Source: Micromonospora parathelypteridis
GTDB taxonomy: Bacteria > Actinomycetota > Actinomycetes > Mycobacteriales > Micromonosporaceae
DNA: 64,000 bases
Direction: 5' to 3'
Assembly (NCBI RefSeq): GCF_014201145.1
Contig: NZ_JACHDP010000001.1
Span: forward strand, 4,588,001 to 4,652,000
Below the pieces are notes generated by a model. That model ran no database searches. It was not told where the DNA came from and worked only from the letters and a program-made list of their open reading frames with translations. Below, one piece after another: positions 14,939-23,388 of the stretch (positions are counted from its first letter, which is position 1; each line of letters begins with the position of its first letter). The position numbers and the translations under genes are program-made.

Positions 14939-16027
14939 GTGACGCCCCCGACCTCAGGTCGGGCGCCGCGCGCATCCTGGCATTCGCCCGGTGCCCCGGC
15001 TTCCTCCGACGCTGGCCGGCCCACTCCGGTCGGCGTTCCGGTGGAGCCGGGCACCGCGCGGATCGCCGTTGACCTCCTCGGCGGGGACGACGCTCCCGCC
15101 GTCGTGGTTGACGGCGCTCTGCGGGCCATGCGCGCCGACCCTGACCTGCACCTGCTCCTCGTCGGCCCGGCCGAGGTCGCCGACGAGTTGATCGCTGCCC
15201 TCGATCCGGCGCAACGCGCCCGGATCACAGTGCGGCCCGTCCGCGTTGTCGTCGGCATGGCCGACCATCCCATGGCCGCCCGCGCGCAGAGCACGGTCCG
15301 GGCCGCGGTCACCGCCGTCCGCGACGGCACCGCCGACGCCCTGGTCTCTGCCGGCGCCACCGGCGCCACCGTCACTGCGGCCGTGCTCGGCCTCGGCCGC
15401 TGGCCGGAGATCCGCCAACCTGCGCTTGTCGCCACCCTGCCCGCCGTGGCGGGGCCGGTCGTGCTTCTTGACGTCGGCGGCTCGCTGGAGCCCCGCCCGG
15501 CCACCCTCGCCCGCCACGCCGTGCTCGGTGCCGCCTACGCCGCGGTGGCGCACTCGATCGCCGCGCCGCGCGTCGGGTTGCTCTCGGTCGGCACCGAGGC
15601 CGGCAAGGGCGACCGGGTCCGCCGGGCCACCGACCCGTTGCTCGCCGTTGAGCCGCTGCCCGGTGGGGCGCGCTACGTCGGGCTGGTCGAGGGGTACGAC
15701 GTGACCCTCGGCGCGCGCGTCGATGTGGTCGTCACCGACGGCTTCACCGGTAACGTGCTGCTCAAGGCCATCGAGGGCGCGTACGCGATGGCCGGCGGCC
15801 CACCTGCCGAGGGCGGTGCGCCCCGGGCGGCCGCCCTGCTGGGCGTCGCGGGGACGGTGGTCGTCTGCCATGGTTCCGCTCGTGCCGACGACGTCGCCTC
15901 CGGCATAGCCTTCGCCGCCCACCTGTGGCGGCGGCGCGCCACCGATTTGGTCTCGGCGTTGCTCGACGGCGACGCCGCGACGAACCGCACCGACCGCTCC
16001 ACCGACACCGAGGTACGCACATCATGA
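14939..16027 (+). CDS. plsX: Phosphate acyltransferase PlsX
   Basis: Converts acyl-ACP to acyl-phosphate for phospholipid synthesis; a peripheral membrane protein. Motifs: [21 protein letters not shown] (first strand, usually VDAMGGD), [28 protein letters not shown] and [20 protein letters not shown], all diagnostic. It lies in the usual rpmF-plsX-rnc order. I list GTG 14939, but the first roughly 35 residues are unconserved, and GTG 15041 ([13 protein letters not shown]) may be the true start. The stop overlaps rnc as ATGA. Confidence 0.9.
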   Translation: MTPPTSGRAPRASWHSPGAPASSDAGRPTPVGVPVEPGTARIAVDLLGGDDAPAVVVDGALRAMRADPDLHLLLVGPAEVADELIAALDPAQRARITVRPVRVVVGMADHPMAARAQSTVRAAVTAVRDGTADALVSAGATGATVTAAVLGLGRWPEIRQPALVATLPAVAGPVVLLDVGGSLEPRPATLARHAVLGAAYAAVAHSIAAPRVGLLSVGTEAGKGDRVRRATDPLLAVEPLPGGARYVGLVEGYDVTLGARVDVVVTDGFTGNVLLKAIEGAYAMAGGPPAEGGAPRAAALLGVAGTVVVCHGSARADDVASGIAFAAHLWRRRATDLVSALLDGDAATNRTDRSTDTEVRTS

Positions 16028-16974
16028 GCAACGACAAGCGGCGGCGGGCGTCCGTCGGTCACCTGGAAGCCGCGTTCGGCGTGAGCCTGGAACCCGAGCT
16101 GCTGCAGCGTGCGCTGACCCACCGCTCGTACGCGTACGAGAACGGCGGGCTGCCGACCAACGAGCGGCTGGAGTTCCTCGGCGACTCGGTGCTCGGCGTG
16201 GTGATCACCACCGCGCTCTTCCACAACCACCCGGACCTGCCCGAGGGGCAGTTGGCCAAGCTGCGCGCCAGCGTGGTCAACATGCGGGCGCTCGCCGACG
16301 TGGCCCGTGGCCTGGGCCCGGACGGCCTCGGCGCGTACCTGCTGCTCGGCAAGGGCGAGGAGACCACCGGCGGCCGGGACAAGGCGAGCATCCTCGCCGA
16401 CACGCTGGAGGCGCTGCTCGGCGCGATCTACCTGCAGTACGGGCTGGACACCACGGGGATCGTCATCCACCGGCTCTTCGACCCGTTGATGGCCGAGTCG
16501 GCCGGCCGGGGCGCCGCCCTGGACTGGAAGACGAGCCTGCAGGAGCTGACGGCGGCGCTCGGGCTCGGCGTGCCGGAGTACCGGATCGAGGGCACCGGCC
16601 CGGACCATCTCAAGACCTTCACCGCCTGGGTGGTGGTGGCCGGCAACCGGTACGGCGGCGCCGAGGGGCGCAGCAAGAAGGAGGCCGAGCAGCGGGCCGC
16701 CGAGGCCGCCTGGCGAACGCTCGCCGAGCAGAACGGCCAAGCCGGCGACGACGGCCAGGACGGGCGGGCCGGCGACGACGGCCAGGACGGGCGGGCCGGC
16801 GATGAGCGCCCGGACCAGCCGATCGACCCGGACGACGCCGCCGACCGGGACGAGCCGTTCGGGCCGCTGGAGCGCGCCGAGCGGGCGGCCGAGACCGAGC
16901 AGGCCGACCACCTGGCGCAGGCTCTGCCGGCCGGGGGTGCCGACGGCCACGAGACGGGGTTGCGGCGTGCCTGA
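16024..16974 (+). CDS. rnc: Ribonuclease III
   Basis: Double-strand-specific endoribonuclease that processes rRNA precursors and mRNAs. The RNase III signature [13 protein letters not shown] at about residue 44 carries the metal-binding acidic residues; the second acidic pair is in [12 protein letters not shown]. The dsRNA-binding domain follows at about residues 163-232 and ends [17 protein letters not shown]. The protein is 316 residues because of an acidic tail of about 80 residues that includes a perfect duplication of [12 protein letters not shown] 16024 overlaps plsX; its end overlaps mutM by 8 nt. Confidence 0.96.
   Translation: MSNDKRRRASVGHLEAAFGVSLEPELLQRALTHRSYAYENGGLPTNERLEFLGDSVLGVVITTALFHNHPDLPEGQLAKLRASVVNMRALADVARGLGPDGLGAYLLLGKGEETTGGRDKASILADTLEALLGAIYLQYGLDTTGIVIHRLFDPLMAESAGRGAALDWKTSLQELTAALGLGVPEYRIEGTGPDHLKTFTAWVVVAGNRYGGAEGRSKKEAEQRAAEAAWRTLAEQNGQAGDDGQDGRAGDDGQDGRAGDERPDQPIDPDDAADRDEPFGPLERAERAAETEQADHLAQALPAGGADGHETGLRRA
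16744..16797 (+). repeat. 27-bp tandem duplication inside rnc
   Basis: Two identical 27-bp units (16744-16770 and 16771-16797), each encoding GDDGQDGRA in the disordered tail of RNase III. The reading frame is kept. Confidence 0.95.
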
Positions 16975-17824
16975 GCTACCCGAGGTGGAGACGGTCCGGC
17001 AGGGGCTGGCCCAGTGGGTCATCGGTCGCCGGATCGCCTCGGTGGAGGTCCGTCACCCGCGTGCGGTTCGCCGGCACGTCCTGGGCGGCGTGCACTTCGC
17101 CGACGTGCTCGCTGGCCGGACCGTGCTGGACGCCCGCCGTCGCGGCAAGTACCTCTGGTTGCCGCTGGACAGCGGCGACGCGATCATCGGGCACCTCGGT
17201 ATGTCCGGTCAGCTCCTGATCCAGCCGCCGGGCACCGCGGACGAGACCCATCTGCGGGTCCGGTTCCGGTTCGCCGACGACGGGCCGGAGCTGCGCTTCG
17301 TCGACCAGCGCACGTTCGGTGGGCTCTCGGTGAGCGAGGGCGGCGCCGAACTGCCCGACGAGATCGCGCACATCGCCCGTGACCCGATGGACCCGGAGTT
17401 CTCCGACGCGGCGTTCGTCGCCGCGTTGCGCCGGCGGCACACCGAGGTGAAGCGGGCACTGCTCGACCAGACGCTGATCTCCGGGGTGGGCAACATCTAC
17501 GCCGACGAGGCGCTCTGGCGCGCCGGGCTGCACGGCGGACGCCCCACCGACGCGCTGACCGGCCCGGCCGCACAGCGCCTGCTCGGCCACGTCCGCGACG
17601 TGCTCGCCGAGGCGATCAAGGTGGGTGGGACCAGCTTCGACGCCCTCTACGTCAACGTCAACGGGGAGAGCGGTTACTTCGACCGAACGCTGAACGCCTA
17701 CGGCCGTGAGGGCGAGCCGTGCCGTCGGTGTGGGGCGCCGATCCGCCGCGAGGCGTTCATGAACCGGTCCTCGTACAGCTGCCCGCACTGTCAGCCACGG
17801 CCCCGGGGCTCCCTTCGGGGATGA
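16967..17824 (+). CDS. mutM: Formamidopyrimidine-DNA glycosylase
   Basis: Excises 8-oxoguanine and formamidopyrimidines and nicks the strand. The 285-residue protein begins [14 protein letters not shown]; the amino-terminal Pro (after Met removal) and Glu are catalytic. [18 protein letters not shown] is the helix-two-turn-helix, and the carboxy-terminal zinc finger has four Cys (CRRCGAPI ... CPHCQ) with the DNA-probing Arg in between. GTG 16967 lies inside the end of rnc, so translation is coupled. Confidence 0.97.
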   Translation: MPELPEVETVRQGLAQWVIGRRIASVEVRHPRAVRRHVLGGVHFADVLAGRTVLDARRRGKYLWLPLDSGDAIIGHLGMSGQLLIQPPGTADETHLRVRFRFADDGPELRFVDQRTFGGLSVSEGGAELPDEIAHIARDPMDPEFSDAAFVAALRRRHTEVKRALLDQTLISGVGNIYADEALWRAGLHGGRPTDALTGPAAQRLLGHVRDVLAEAIKVGGTSFDALYVNVNGESGYFDRTLNAYGREGEPCRRCGAPIRREAFMNRSSYSCPHCQPRPRGSLRG

Positions 17825-17844
17825 CCCGGAGCCGGCTCCGGGTC
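17823..17844. terminator. Perfect 22-bp palindrome over the mutM stop
   Basis: GACCCGGAGCC and its exact complement are adjacent without a loop, covering the mutM stop codon. A CCCCG...CGGGG stem lies just upstream. There is no T-run; it is probably a terminator or 3' protecting hairpin. Confidence 0.5.
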
Positions 17845-18045
17845 GGTCCCGGCGGGTCGTGGCCGGACGCTCCGGGCTGGCCCCCGGGAACTGTCCGAAT
17901 CACGGGTTACCGCCCGCCGGGCGGGCCCGCTGCCATGGTGTGCGGGTTCCGGGGCGGGCCAGGGCCGTTCCCCGATGTGACCGCCTCGTCACGTCCCTAA
18001 CGTCAGCACCGTTGACAGGGGGTTGACGTGACAGGGGGACCCGAG

Positions 18046-20265
18046 ATGGGCAACAGACCGGTGACGGTGCGGTTGGCGCGGTGGAGCGCCGAACACCCGT
18101 GGCGGGCGATCGCACTGTGGGCTGTGTTCGTGGCGGTGTGCTTCGTCGGTGGCAACGCCGCCGGCCTCAACGAGGCCACCAGCGCCGACCAGGCGATCGG
18201 CGAGGCGGGGCGGGCCAGCCTCATCGTGGACGCCGCCGACTTCGACGACCCGGCCGTGGACAACGTCCTCATCACCTCGCGGGGCGGCGCGCTGGACCAG
18301 ACGGCAGCGAAGGCAGCGGCAGACGACGCGGCCGCCCGGCTGCGTACGGTCACCGGCGTCGGCGAGGTGGGTCAGCCGATCACCGCCCGGGACGGCTCCG
18401 CGCTGCTGCTGCCGATCACCATGTCCGGTGACCCGGAGACCGCCTCGGACCGGGTGCAGCCTCTGCGCGACGCCACCGCCAGCGTGCAGGCCGCGCACCC
18501 GCAGCTGCGCATCGAGCAGGTCGGCGGGCCGTCGATCGGCCAGGCTCTCGACGACACCCTGGGCAAGGACTTCAAGCGCGCCGAGTTGCTCAGCCTGCCG
18601 GTCACCCTGGCGATCCTGATCATCGCGTTCGGCGCGCTGATCGCGGCCAGCGTGCCGGTGCTGCTGGCGCTCTCCTCGGTCGCCGCCGCGATGGGCCTCT
18701 CCACGCTCGCCTCGCACCTGGTGCCGGCCACCGACACGACGGCACCCGTGATCCTGCTGATCGGCATGGCGGTCGGGGTCGACTACTCGCTGTTCTACAT
18801 CCGCCGGGAGCGGGAGGAACGGGCCAAGGGTCGCTCCGGCCTGGACGCGGTGGAGATCGCCGCCGAAACCTCCGGGCACGCCGTGGTGGTCTCCGGTTTC
18901 GCGGTGATCATCGCGATGGCCGGGCTGCTGCTCGCCGGTGACGTGGTCTTCTCGTCCCTGGCGATCGGCTCGATCCTGGTGGTCGCCGTCGCGGTGACCG
19001 GCTCACTGACCGTGCTGCCCGCCCTGCTGGCGAGGCTCGGCCGTTGGGTCGACCGGCCCCGGGTGCCGCTGCTCTGGCGGTTGACCGCGCCGCGCACGGC
19101 CCGGCACGGCGAGCCGCGCGCGCCCCGGCTCTGGCCCGCGGTGCTCCGGCCGGCGCTGCGCGCCCCGGTCCTGACGCTGGTCATCTCGGTCGGCCTGCTG
19201 CTCGCGCTGGCCGCGCCGGCGCTCGGCATGAAGCTGAAGTTTCCCGGCATGGAGGACCTGCCGCGCACCACGCCGGCGATGCAGGCGTACGACCGGCTCA
19301 CCGCCGCCTTCCCGAGCACCGGCACCAACCACGTGGTTGCCGTCCGGGCGCCGGCCGAGCAGGCCGACCGGGTTCGCGCCGCCCTCACCGACCTCTCCAC
19401 CCGGGCCACCGCGGATCCGCTGTTCGCGCCGGCCGAGGCGGACGGCCCGAAGATCGAGGTGTCGGCCGACCGGCGGGTGTCGGTGCTGGACGTCGCCACC
19501 CCGTACTCCAGTCGGGACGACCGGTCGGTGCGGTCGCTGGAGAAGCTGCGCGGGGACCTGGTCCCGGCCGAGCTGCGGGGCATCCCCGGCATCGAGTACG
19601 CGGTGGGCGGCAGCGTGGCCGACAGTGAGGACTACGCGAAGCACGTCCGGAACAAGTTGCCGCTGGTGATGGGCTTCGTACTGGTGCTGACCTTCCTGGT
19701 CATGGTGCTCACCTTCCGGTCGGTGGTGGTTGCGGCAAGCTCCATCGCGTTGAACCTGCTCTCCGCCGGTGCCGCGTACGGGCTGCTGGTGCTGGTCTTC
19801 CAGGGCGAGTGGGCCGAAGGGCTGCTCGGCTTCACCTCGATGGGCGCGATCGTGTCCTGGCTGCCGTTGTTCCTCTTCGTGGTGCTGTTCGGTCTCTCGA
19901 TGGACTACCACGTGTTCGTGGTCAGTCGGATCCGCGAGGGAATCCGGGCCGGCATGCCCAACCGCGACGCCGTGTCGTACGGGATCACCTCCTCCGCGGG
20001 GGTGGTGACCAGCGCGGCGATCGTGATGGTCGGCGTCTTCTCGATCTTCGCCACGTTGAGCACGATCGACATGAAGCAGCTCGGCATCGGCCTGGCGGCG
20101 GCGATCCTGCTGGACGCCACGATCATCCGGGGAGTGGTGCTGCCGGCGTTGATGACCTTGCTCGGCGATGCCAACTGGTGGGCTCCGCGTTTCCTGCGCC
20201 AGCGCCCGGCACCCGCCCCCGCCGATCCGCCCGCACCTGCCCCGGAGTTGGTGCCGGTGTCCTGA
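18046..20265 (+). CDS. MMPL family RND-type transporter
   Basis: A 739-residue inner-membrane protein of the MmpL/RND class, which exports lipids or hydrophobic compounds using the proton gradient. Two halves each contain one membrane segment (ALWAVFVAVCFVGG; LVISVGLLLALAAP), a periplasmic loop and five more segments. The paired proton-relay Asp-Tyr motifs are VGVDYSLFYIRR and GLSMDYHVFVVSRIREG. The substrate is unknown and no lipid biosynthetic gene is adjacent. I use ATG 18046 (AGGGGGA 7 nt upstream); GTG 18028 also has a fair site. Confidence 0.9.
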   Translation: MGNRPVTVRLARWSAEHPWRAIALWAVFVAVCFVGGNAAGLNEATSADQAIGEAGRASLIVDAADFDDPAVDNVLITSRGGALDQTAAKAAADDAAARLRTVTGVGEVGQPITARDGSALLLPITMSGDPETASDRVQPLRDATASVQAAHPQLRIEQVGGPSIGQALDDTLGKDFKRAELLSLPVTLAILIIAFGALIAASVPVLLALSSVAAAMGLSTLASHLVPATDTTAPVILLIGMAVGVDYSLFYIRREREERAKGRSGLDAVEIAAETSGHAVVVSGFAVIIAMAGLLLAGDVVFSSLAIGSILVVAVAVTGSLTVLPALLARLGRWVDRPRVPLLWRLTAPRTARHGEPRAPRLWPAVLRPALRAPVLTLVISVGLLLALAAPALGMKLKFPGMEDLPRTTPAMQAYDRLTAAFPSTGTNHVVAVRAPAEQADRVRAALTDLSTRATADPLFAPAEADGPKIEVSADRRVSVLDVATPYSSRDDRSVRSLEKLRGDLVPAELRGIPGIEYAVGGSVADSEDYAKHVRNKLPLVMGFVLVLTFLVMVLTFRSVVVAASSIALNLLSAGAAYGLLVLVFQGEWAEGLLGFTSMGAIVSWLPLFLFVVLFGLSMDYHVFVVSRIREGIRAGMPNRDAVSYGITSSAGVVTSAAIVMVGVFSIFATLSTIDMKQLGIGLAAAILLDATIIRGVVLPALMTLLGDANWWAPRFLRQRPAPAPADPPAPAPELVPVS

Positions 20266-20309
20266 CCATGCGCTCTGGCCGGGCCGCGACCGCGGCCCGG
20301 CCAGTGGCA

Positions 20310-21152
20310 TCAGGGCAGCGGGCAGGCTTCCCGCCACGCGTCCAGGTCGCGGTCCTTCCGGATCGAGGCGAAGCCGTAGCCGACGGTGGTGACGCAGAAG
20401 TCGTCGGTCGCGCCGGTGTACTCGACGTGGAAGACCGGTTTGCCCGCGTCGGCGAACGGCAGCAGTTTGGCGCACTGGCGCAGCCGGACGCACTCCTCGT
20501 TGACCGCGAAGTCGAAGTCCGGGGCCAGCGCCGCGAGCTGCGGCACGTCGTTGACCAGCCCGGGGGAGAGGCTGAGTGAGCGGGCCAGCTGGGCGAGCCG
20601 GCGGTTGAACAGCAGTTGGTCGTCGAAGTCGAGCGGGAAGCCGGTCCGAGACGCGTACCCGTCGGCGTCGGCGAGCGCCACCGCACCGAAGCCCTTGCCC
20701 CGGCACAGCCGGAACCGGTCGGCCAGCACCGGCTCCAGCGCGTCCCAGCTCCGGACGTCCAGCCACCGGCTGTCGGGTCGGCGAGCGGCCGAGCCCTGCA
20801 CGATCTCCGGGAATCGACTGGCATCCGGGTCGGCGGAGCGAACCGAGCCGACGTGCACCTGACAGATCAACCGGCGGTCCCGGGAACGCAGCTCGGCGGT
20901 CTGCGCGGCGGTGGTGTCCACCGGGTCGAGCAGGAAGACGTCCGCGTCCACCGCAGGGTCGAGCGGGCCACTGAGCTGCCACTGCCACTGCCAGTGCCGC
21001 GCCTGTGCGGCCGGCCACGGGGTGGGCGCGCCGGGCGGGGTCAGCTCGGGTCGGCACCCGTACGCCGGCACCACCAGGACGAGCACGACGCCGGCCGACA
21101 GGACGCGGCGCAGTGGGCGTGCGGCGGTACGTCGCCGCGGCCGGATCCGCAT
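20310..21152 (-). CDS. GH114-like endo-alpha-1,4-polygalactosaminidase family protein, secreted
   Basis: A 280-residue exported protein with an amino-terminal hydrophobic segment (LSAGVVLVLVVPAYGC); the Cys could be a lipoprotein site, although AYGC is a weak lipobox. The rest resembles the TM1410/GH114 barrel: HWQWQWQ, RLICQVHVGS, a RWLDVRSWDALEPVLADR stretch, KGFGAVALADADGY, the Gly-Phe-Pro-Leu loop and FDFAVNEECVRLRQC. Where I expect the acidic E-P-D-N motif of active members it reads A-L-A-D, so activity is uncertain. Gene boundaries are clear; it stands alone before the CAP gene. Confidence 0.75.
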   Translation of the reverse strand: MRIRPRRRTAARPLRRVLSAGVVLVLVVPAYGCRPELTPPGAPTPWPAAQARHWQWQWQLSGPLDPAVDADVFLLDPVDTTAAQTAELRSRDRRLICQVHVGSVRSADPDASRFPEIVQGSAARRPDSRWLDVRSWDALEPVLADRFRLCRGKGFGAVALADADGYASRTGFPLDFDDQLLFNRRLAQLARSLSLSPGLVNDVPQLAALAPDFDFAVNEECVRLRQCAKLLPFADAGKPVFHVEYTGATDDFCVTTVGYGFASIRKDRDLDAWREACPLP

Positions 21153-21269
21153 CGGCAGCTCCCGGGTCCCGGACGGCCCGTCGCCGCCCGCACCGGTACG
21201 CCGCCCCCACGCTCCGGCCCGGCGTACCTCACCGGGTCAAACGAGCGCGGGGGCGCGAACGACGCGCGG

Positions 21270-22484
21270 TCAGCGCGGCGCCGCGAAGACCTGGGTCCAG
21301 TACGGCCCGTTGCTGCTGGCGATGCCGACGCCGATTTCGGTGAAGGCGCAGTTCAGGATGTTGGCCCGGTGGCCGGAGCTGTTCATCCAGGCGTCCATCA
21401 CCGCGGCCGGGGTCTTCTGGTTCCAGGCCACGTTCTCGCCGTAGGTGCGCCAGGCGTAGCCGACCCGGTCCAGCCGGACGCCGGAGTTGCTGCCGTCGCT
21501 GCCGGTGTGGGACATGTTCTGGTGGTCGGCCTGATCCTGGCTGTGCCGCTGGGCGGCGGTCATCAGCTTGTCGTCGATGCTCAGAGCGTTGCAGCCGGCC
21601 TTGGCCCGCTCGGCGTTGACCAGGTCCACCACCTCGCGGGCCTGGGCGCTGACGGTGCCGCTGGAACCGCCGGAGCCGCTGCTGGTACTCGGCGCGCTGG
21701 TACGCGGAGTGCTGCGGCGCGACGCGGCGGTGGAACGCGACGACTCCGGGGTGGGCTTGACGGTCCTGCTCGGTGACGGGCTCGGCGGGGTCGAGCTGGG
21801 CGTGCTGGTCGGGGAGGGTGCGGCGAGGGTGTCGAGGGCCGGCGTCTCGCTCGGTGCCGCCGACGCGGCGAAGGTGTCGTCCACCGCCGTCGGCTGACTG
21901 GCCCCGTCGTCACCGCCGGGCATCGCGAGCGCGCCGACGCCGAAACTCACCACGAGGGTGGCCGCCGCGGCGGCGCCACCGATCATCAGCGGCCGTCGCC
22001 AGCGGCGGGGGGAGCGGTGCCGCCCCTCGCCGGACCGGCCCGCACCGGCGCGCCAGCCATCGGTCGTCTCCGGATCGGTGTCGGCCCGCCAACCACCGGT
22101 CGTGTCGGCGTCGTTCCGCCAGCCATCGGTCGGGTCCGGGTCGACGTGCCAGGTGCCGGTGGTCGCCTCGGCCGGGCCGCTGCCGTGCCAGCCGTCGGTG
22201 GTCGCCTCGGCCGGGCCACTGTGGTGCCAGTCACCGGTCGGCTCGTGATCCGGCCGGTGTGCCGGCCACGCGGCGGTGTGGGCGTCGGCTGATCCCGCGC
22301 GGGTCGCCGGGCCCGGCGGGGGCTGCTCCCGGTGCCACTCCTCGCCGGGCTGATCGGGGCCGTCACCGAACAGGTAGGCCGAGCGGGGCTCCGGGCGGTC
22401 GTGCAGCCAGGCCGGCTCGTCGGTCGGCCGCTCGGCGCGCCGGGGGGCGCCGTTCGGGTCCATCGGGTCGGTCCAGCCGTACAC
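21270..22484 (-). CDS. CAP-domain (SCP/PR1-like) membrane protein
   Basis: A 404-residue type II membrane protein. Residues 1 to about 165 are polar, Trp/Gly/Asp-rich and cytoplasmic, with about six degenerate units such as TDGWHGSGPAEAT and TGGWRADTDPE. One transmembrane helix (about 170-195, LMIGGAAAAATLVVSFGVGA) leads to a Ser/Thr/Pro linker and a CAP domain at about residues 280-404 (VVDLVNAERAKAGC, HSQDQADHQNMSH, WRTYGENVAWNQ, WMNSSGHRANILN, FTEIGVGIA). CAP domains of this bacterial type are extracellular, with unclear ligands. GTG 22484 has GGAGG 7 nt upstream. Confidence 0.88.
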   Translation of the reverse strand: MYGWTDPMDPNGAPRRAERPTDEPAWLHDRPEPRSAYLFGDGPDQPGEEWHREQPPPGPATRAGSADAHTAAWPAHRPDHEPTGDWHHSGPAEATTDGWHGSGPAEATTGTWHVDPDPTDGWRNDADTTGGWRADTDPETTDGWRAGAGRSGEGRHRSPRRWRRPLMIGGAAAAATLVVSFGVGALAMPGGDDGASQPTAVDDTFAASAAPSETPALDTLAAPSPTSTPSSTPPSPSPSRTVKPTPESSRSTAASRRSTPRTSAPSTSSGSGGSSGTVSAQAREVVDLVNAERAKAGCNALSIDDKLMTAAQRHSQDQADHQNMSHTGSDGSNSGVRLDRVGYAWRTYGENVAWNQKTPAAVMDAWMNSSGHRANILNCAFTEIGVGIASSNGPYWTQVFAAPR

Positions 22485-22857
22485 GCCTATGCCTCCATGG
22501 GTTCGGTTACGGGCCGGGCTGACGCTACGGCGCGCCCGCGACCTGCGGCAACGTGGCTAAGGAAGAGTTAAGGGGAAGTCGGACGCCAGGGTGCGGACTT
22601 CCGCGGATCCGGGCGTACAGTAAAGGTGTCCGGACAGAGAGTGTCCGTGCCTTTGCGGCAGCCCCCCGACAAGTGGACAGGTCGACGTGGAGATGATCTA
22701 CGGCCTGCGAGAACTTGACGAAGGAGGGGTTTGCGGCTCAATATATAGGTGTCGCCAGTCGCGCCCGGTCATGCCCAGATACAGCCTGGAATGACAGCCG
22801 CGTACAAATGGGCGCGCGTTGGCCGGCCTTTCCGGCAGCGCATATCAAGGAGTCAGC
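22485..22857. other. Divergent promoter region, CAP gene and small coiled-coil gene
   Basis: 373 bp. On the minus strand TTGCCG (22546-22551) and TAGCGT (22522-22527), with an 18-bp spacer, make a good promoter for the CAP gene. On the plus side there is an inverted repeat at 22631-22647, TTGACG at 22715-22720 and an ATATATA stretch at 22741-22747. The plus-strand gene would have a leader of about 100 nt. Confidence 0.5.
22631..22647. promoter_or_regulatory. Inverted repeat CGGACA-N5-TGTCCG
   Basis: Perfect 6-bp arms with a GAGAG spacer, between the divergent CAP and coiled-coil genes. Possible operator; the binding protein is unknown. Confidence 0.3.
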
Positions 22858-23052
22858 ATGGCGAAGGCCCTCTACGGCCACGTAGGTGCAGCGCCCGATC
22901 GGCGTCTGCTCGACGAGGTCACCCGACTGCGTGCCAGGGTTCAGGCGCTGGAGTTCGAGATCACGCGTCTGCGTGCCGACAACGATCGGCTCGCGGCGGC
23001 TGCGGCGGAGGCGGACGATCTGCTCCGTCTGGCCGAGCCGGCGCTGACCTGA
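22858..23052 (+). CDS. Small coiled-coil protein, 64 aa
   Basis: Starts MAKALYGHVGAAPDRRLLDE and continues as one amphipathic helix of about 40 residues with Leu/Val heptads (VTRLRARVQALEFEITRLRA, then DNDRL), ending in acidic residues. It resembles small actinobacterial leucine-zipper proteins that begin MAKALxGHVG; I know of no assigned function. AAGGAG lies 7 nt before ATG 22858. The helix suggests a dimer, perhaps a partner of a division or DNA-associated protein; it stands alone upstream of smc. Confidence 0.75.
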   Translation: MAKALYGHVGAAPDRRLLDEVTRLRARVQALEFEITRLRADNDRLAAAAAEADDLLRLAEPALT

Positions 23053-23388
23053 TCTTCGCGTCGAAAAAACTGAATCGCACTATCGCAAAAATGCGCGCCG
23101 ACACGTCTGTGCCGGCGCGCAACACTGTCCGGCCCCTTTCGGCGTCGACGATTTATGATCTTGTCGTCGGCCCGCGCCGACGGTAACCGAATAGCGTGCC
23201 GCCGGATAAGCCGATCATGAACGGTCCTTGTCTTTTTCGCGGCCGACGGAACAACAGCGCGCCCTCGACCGACGCGACCCGGGGCGGGTCGCGTGCCGGC
23301 CCGCTTCCACCTCCGGGTTAGTCTGCGAGTTCACCCAGGTCCCCACAGCCGGCGACGGTACGGCGGCCACCGGACGAGGATCGAGAAG
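23053..23388. other. Intergenic region upstream of smc
   Basis: 336 bp with no gene. A hairpin near 23094-23122 (CGCGCCG/CGGCGCG with one mismatch) follows the coiled-coil gene and may terminate it; a short T-run is found only on the minus strand. TAGTCT at 23319-23324 is a likely -10 for smc, with a leader of about 58 nt. The first half is unusually AT-rich for this genome. Confidence 0.45.

Noticed and set aside
14939..14942. Another leader-ORF GTGA overlap before plsX
   Set aside because: The frame ending in this TGA has no start codon in the preceding 120 bp, so the overlap is accidental.
18987..21210. 735-codon minus-strand frame opposite the MMPL gene
   Set aside because: Runs antisense to the transporter and out of frame with the GH114-like gene; no recognisable protein features.
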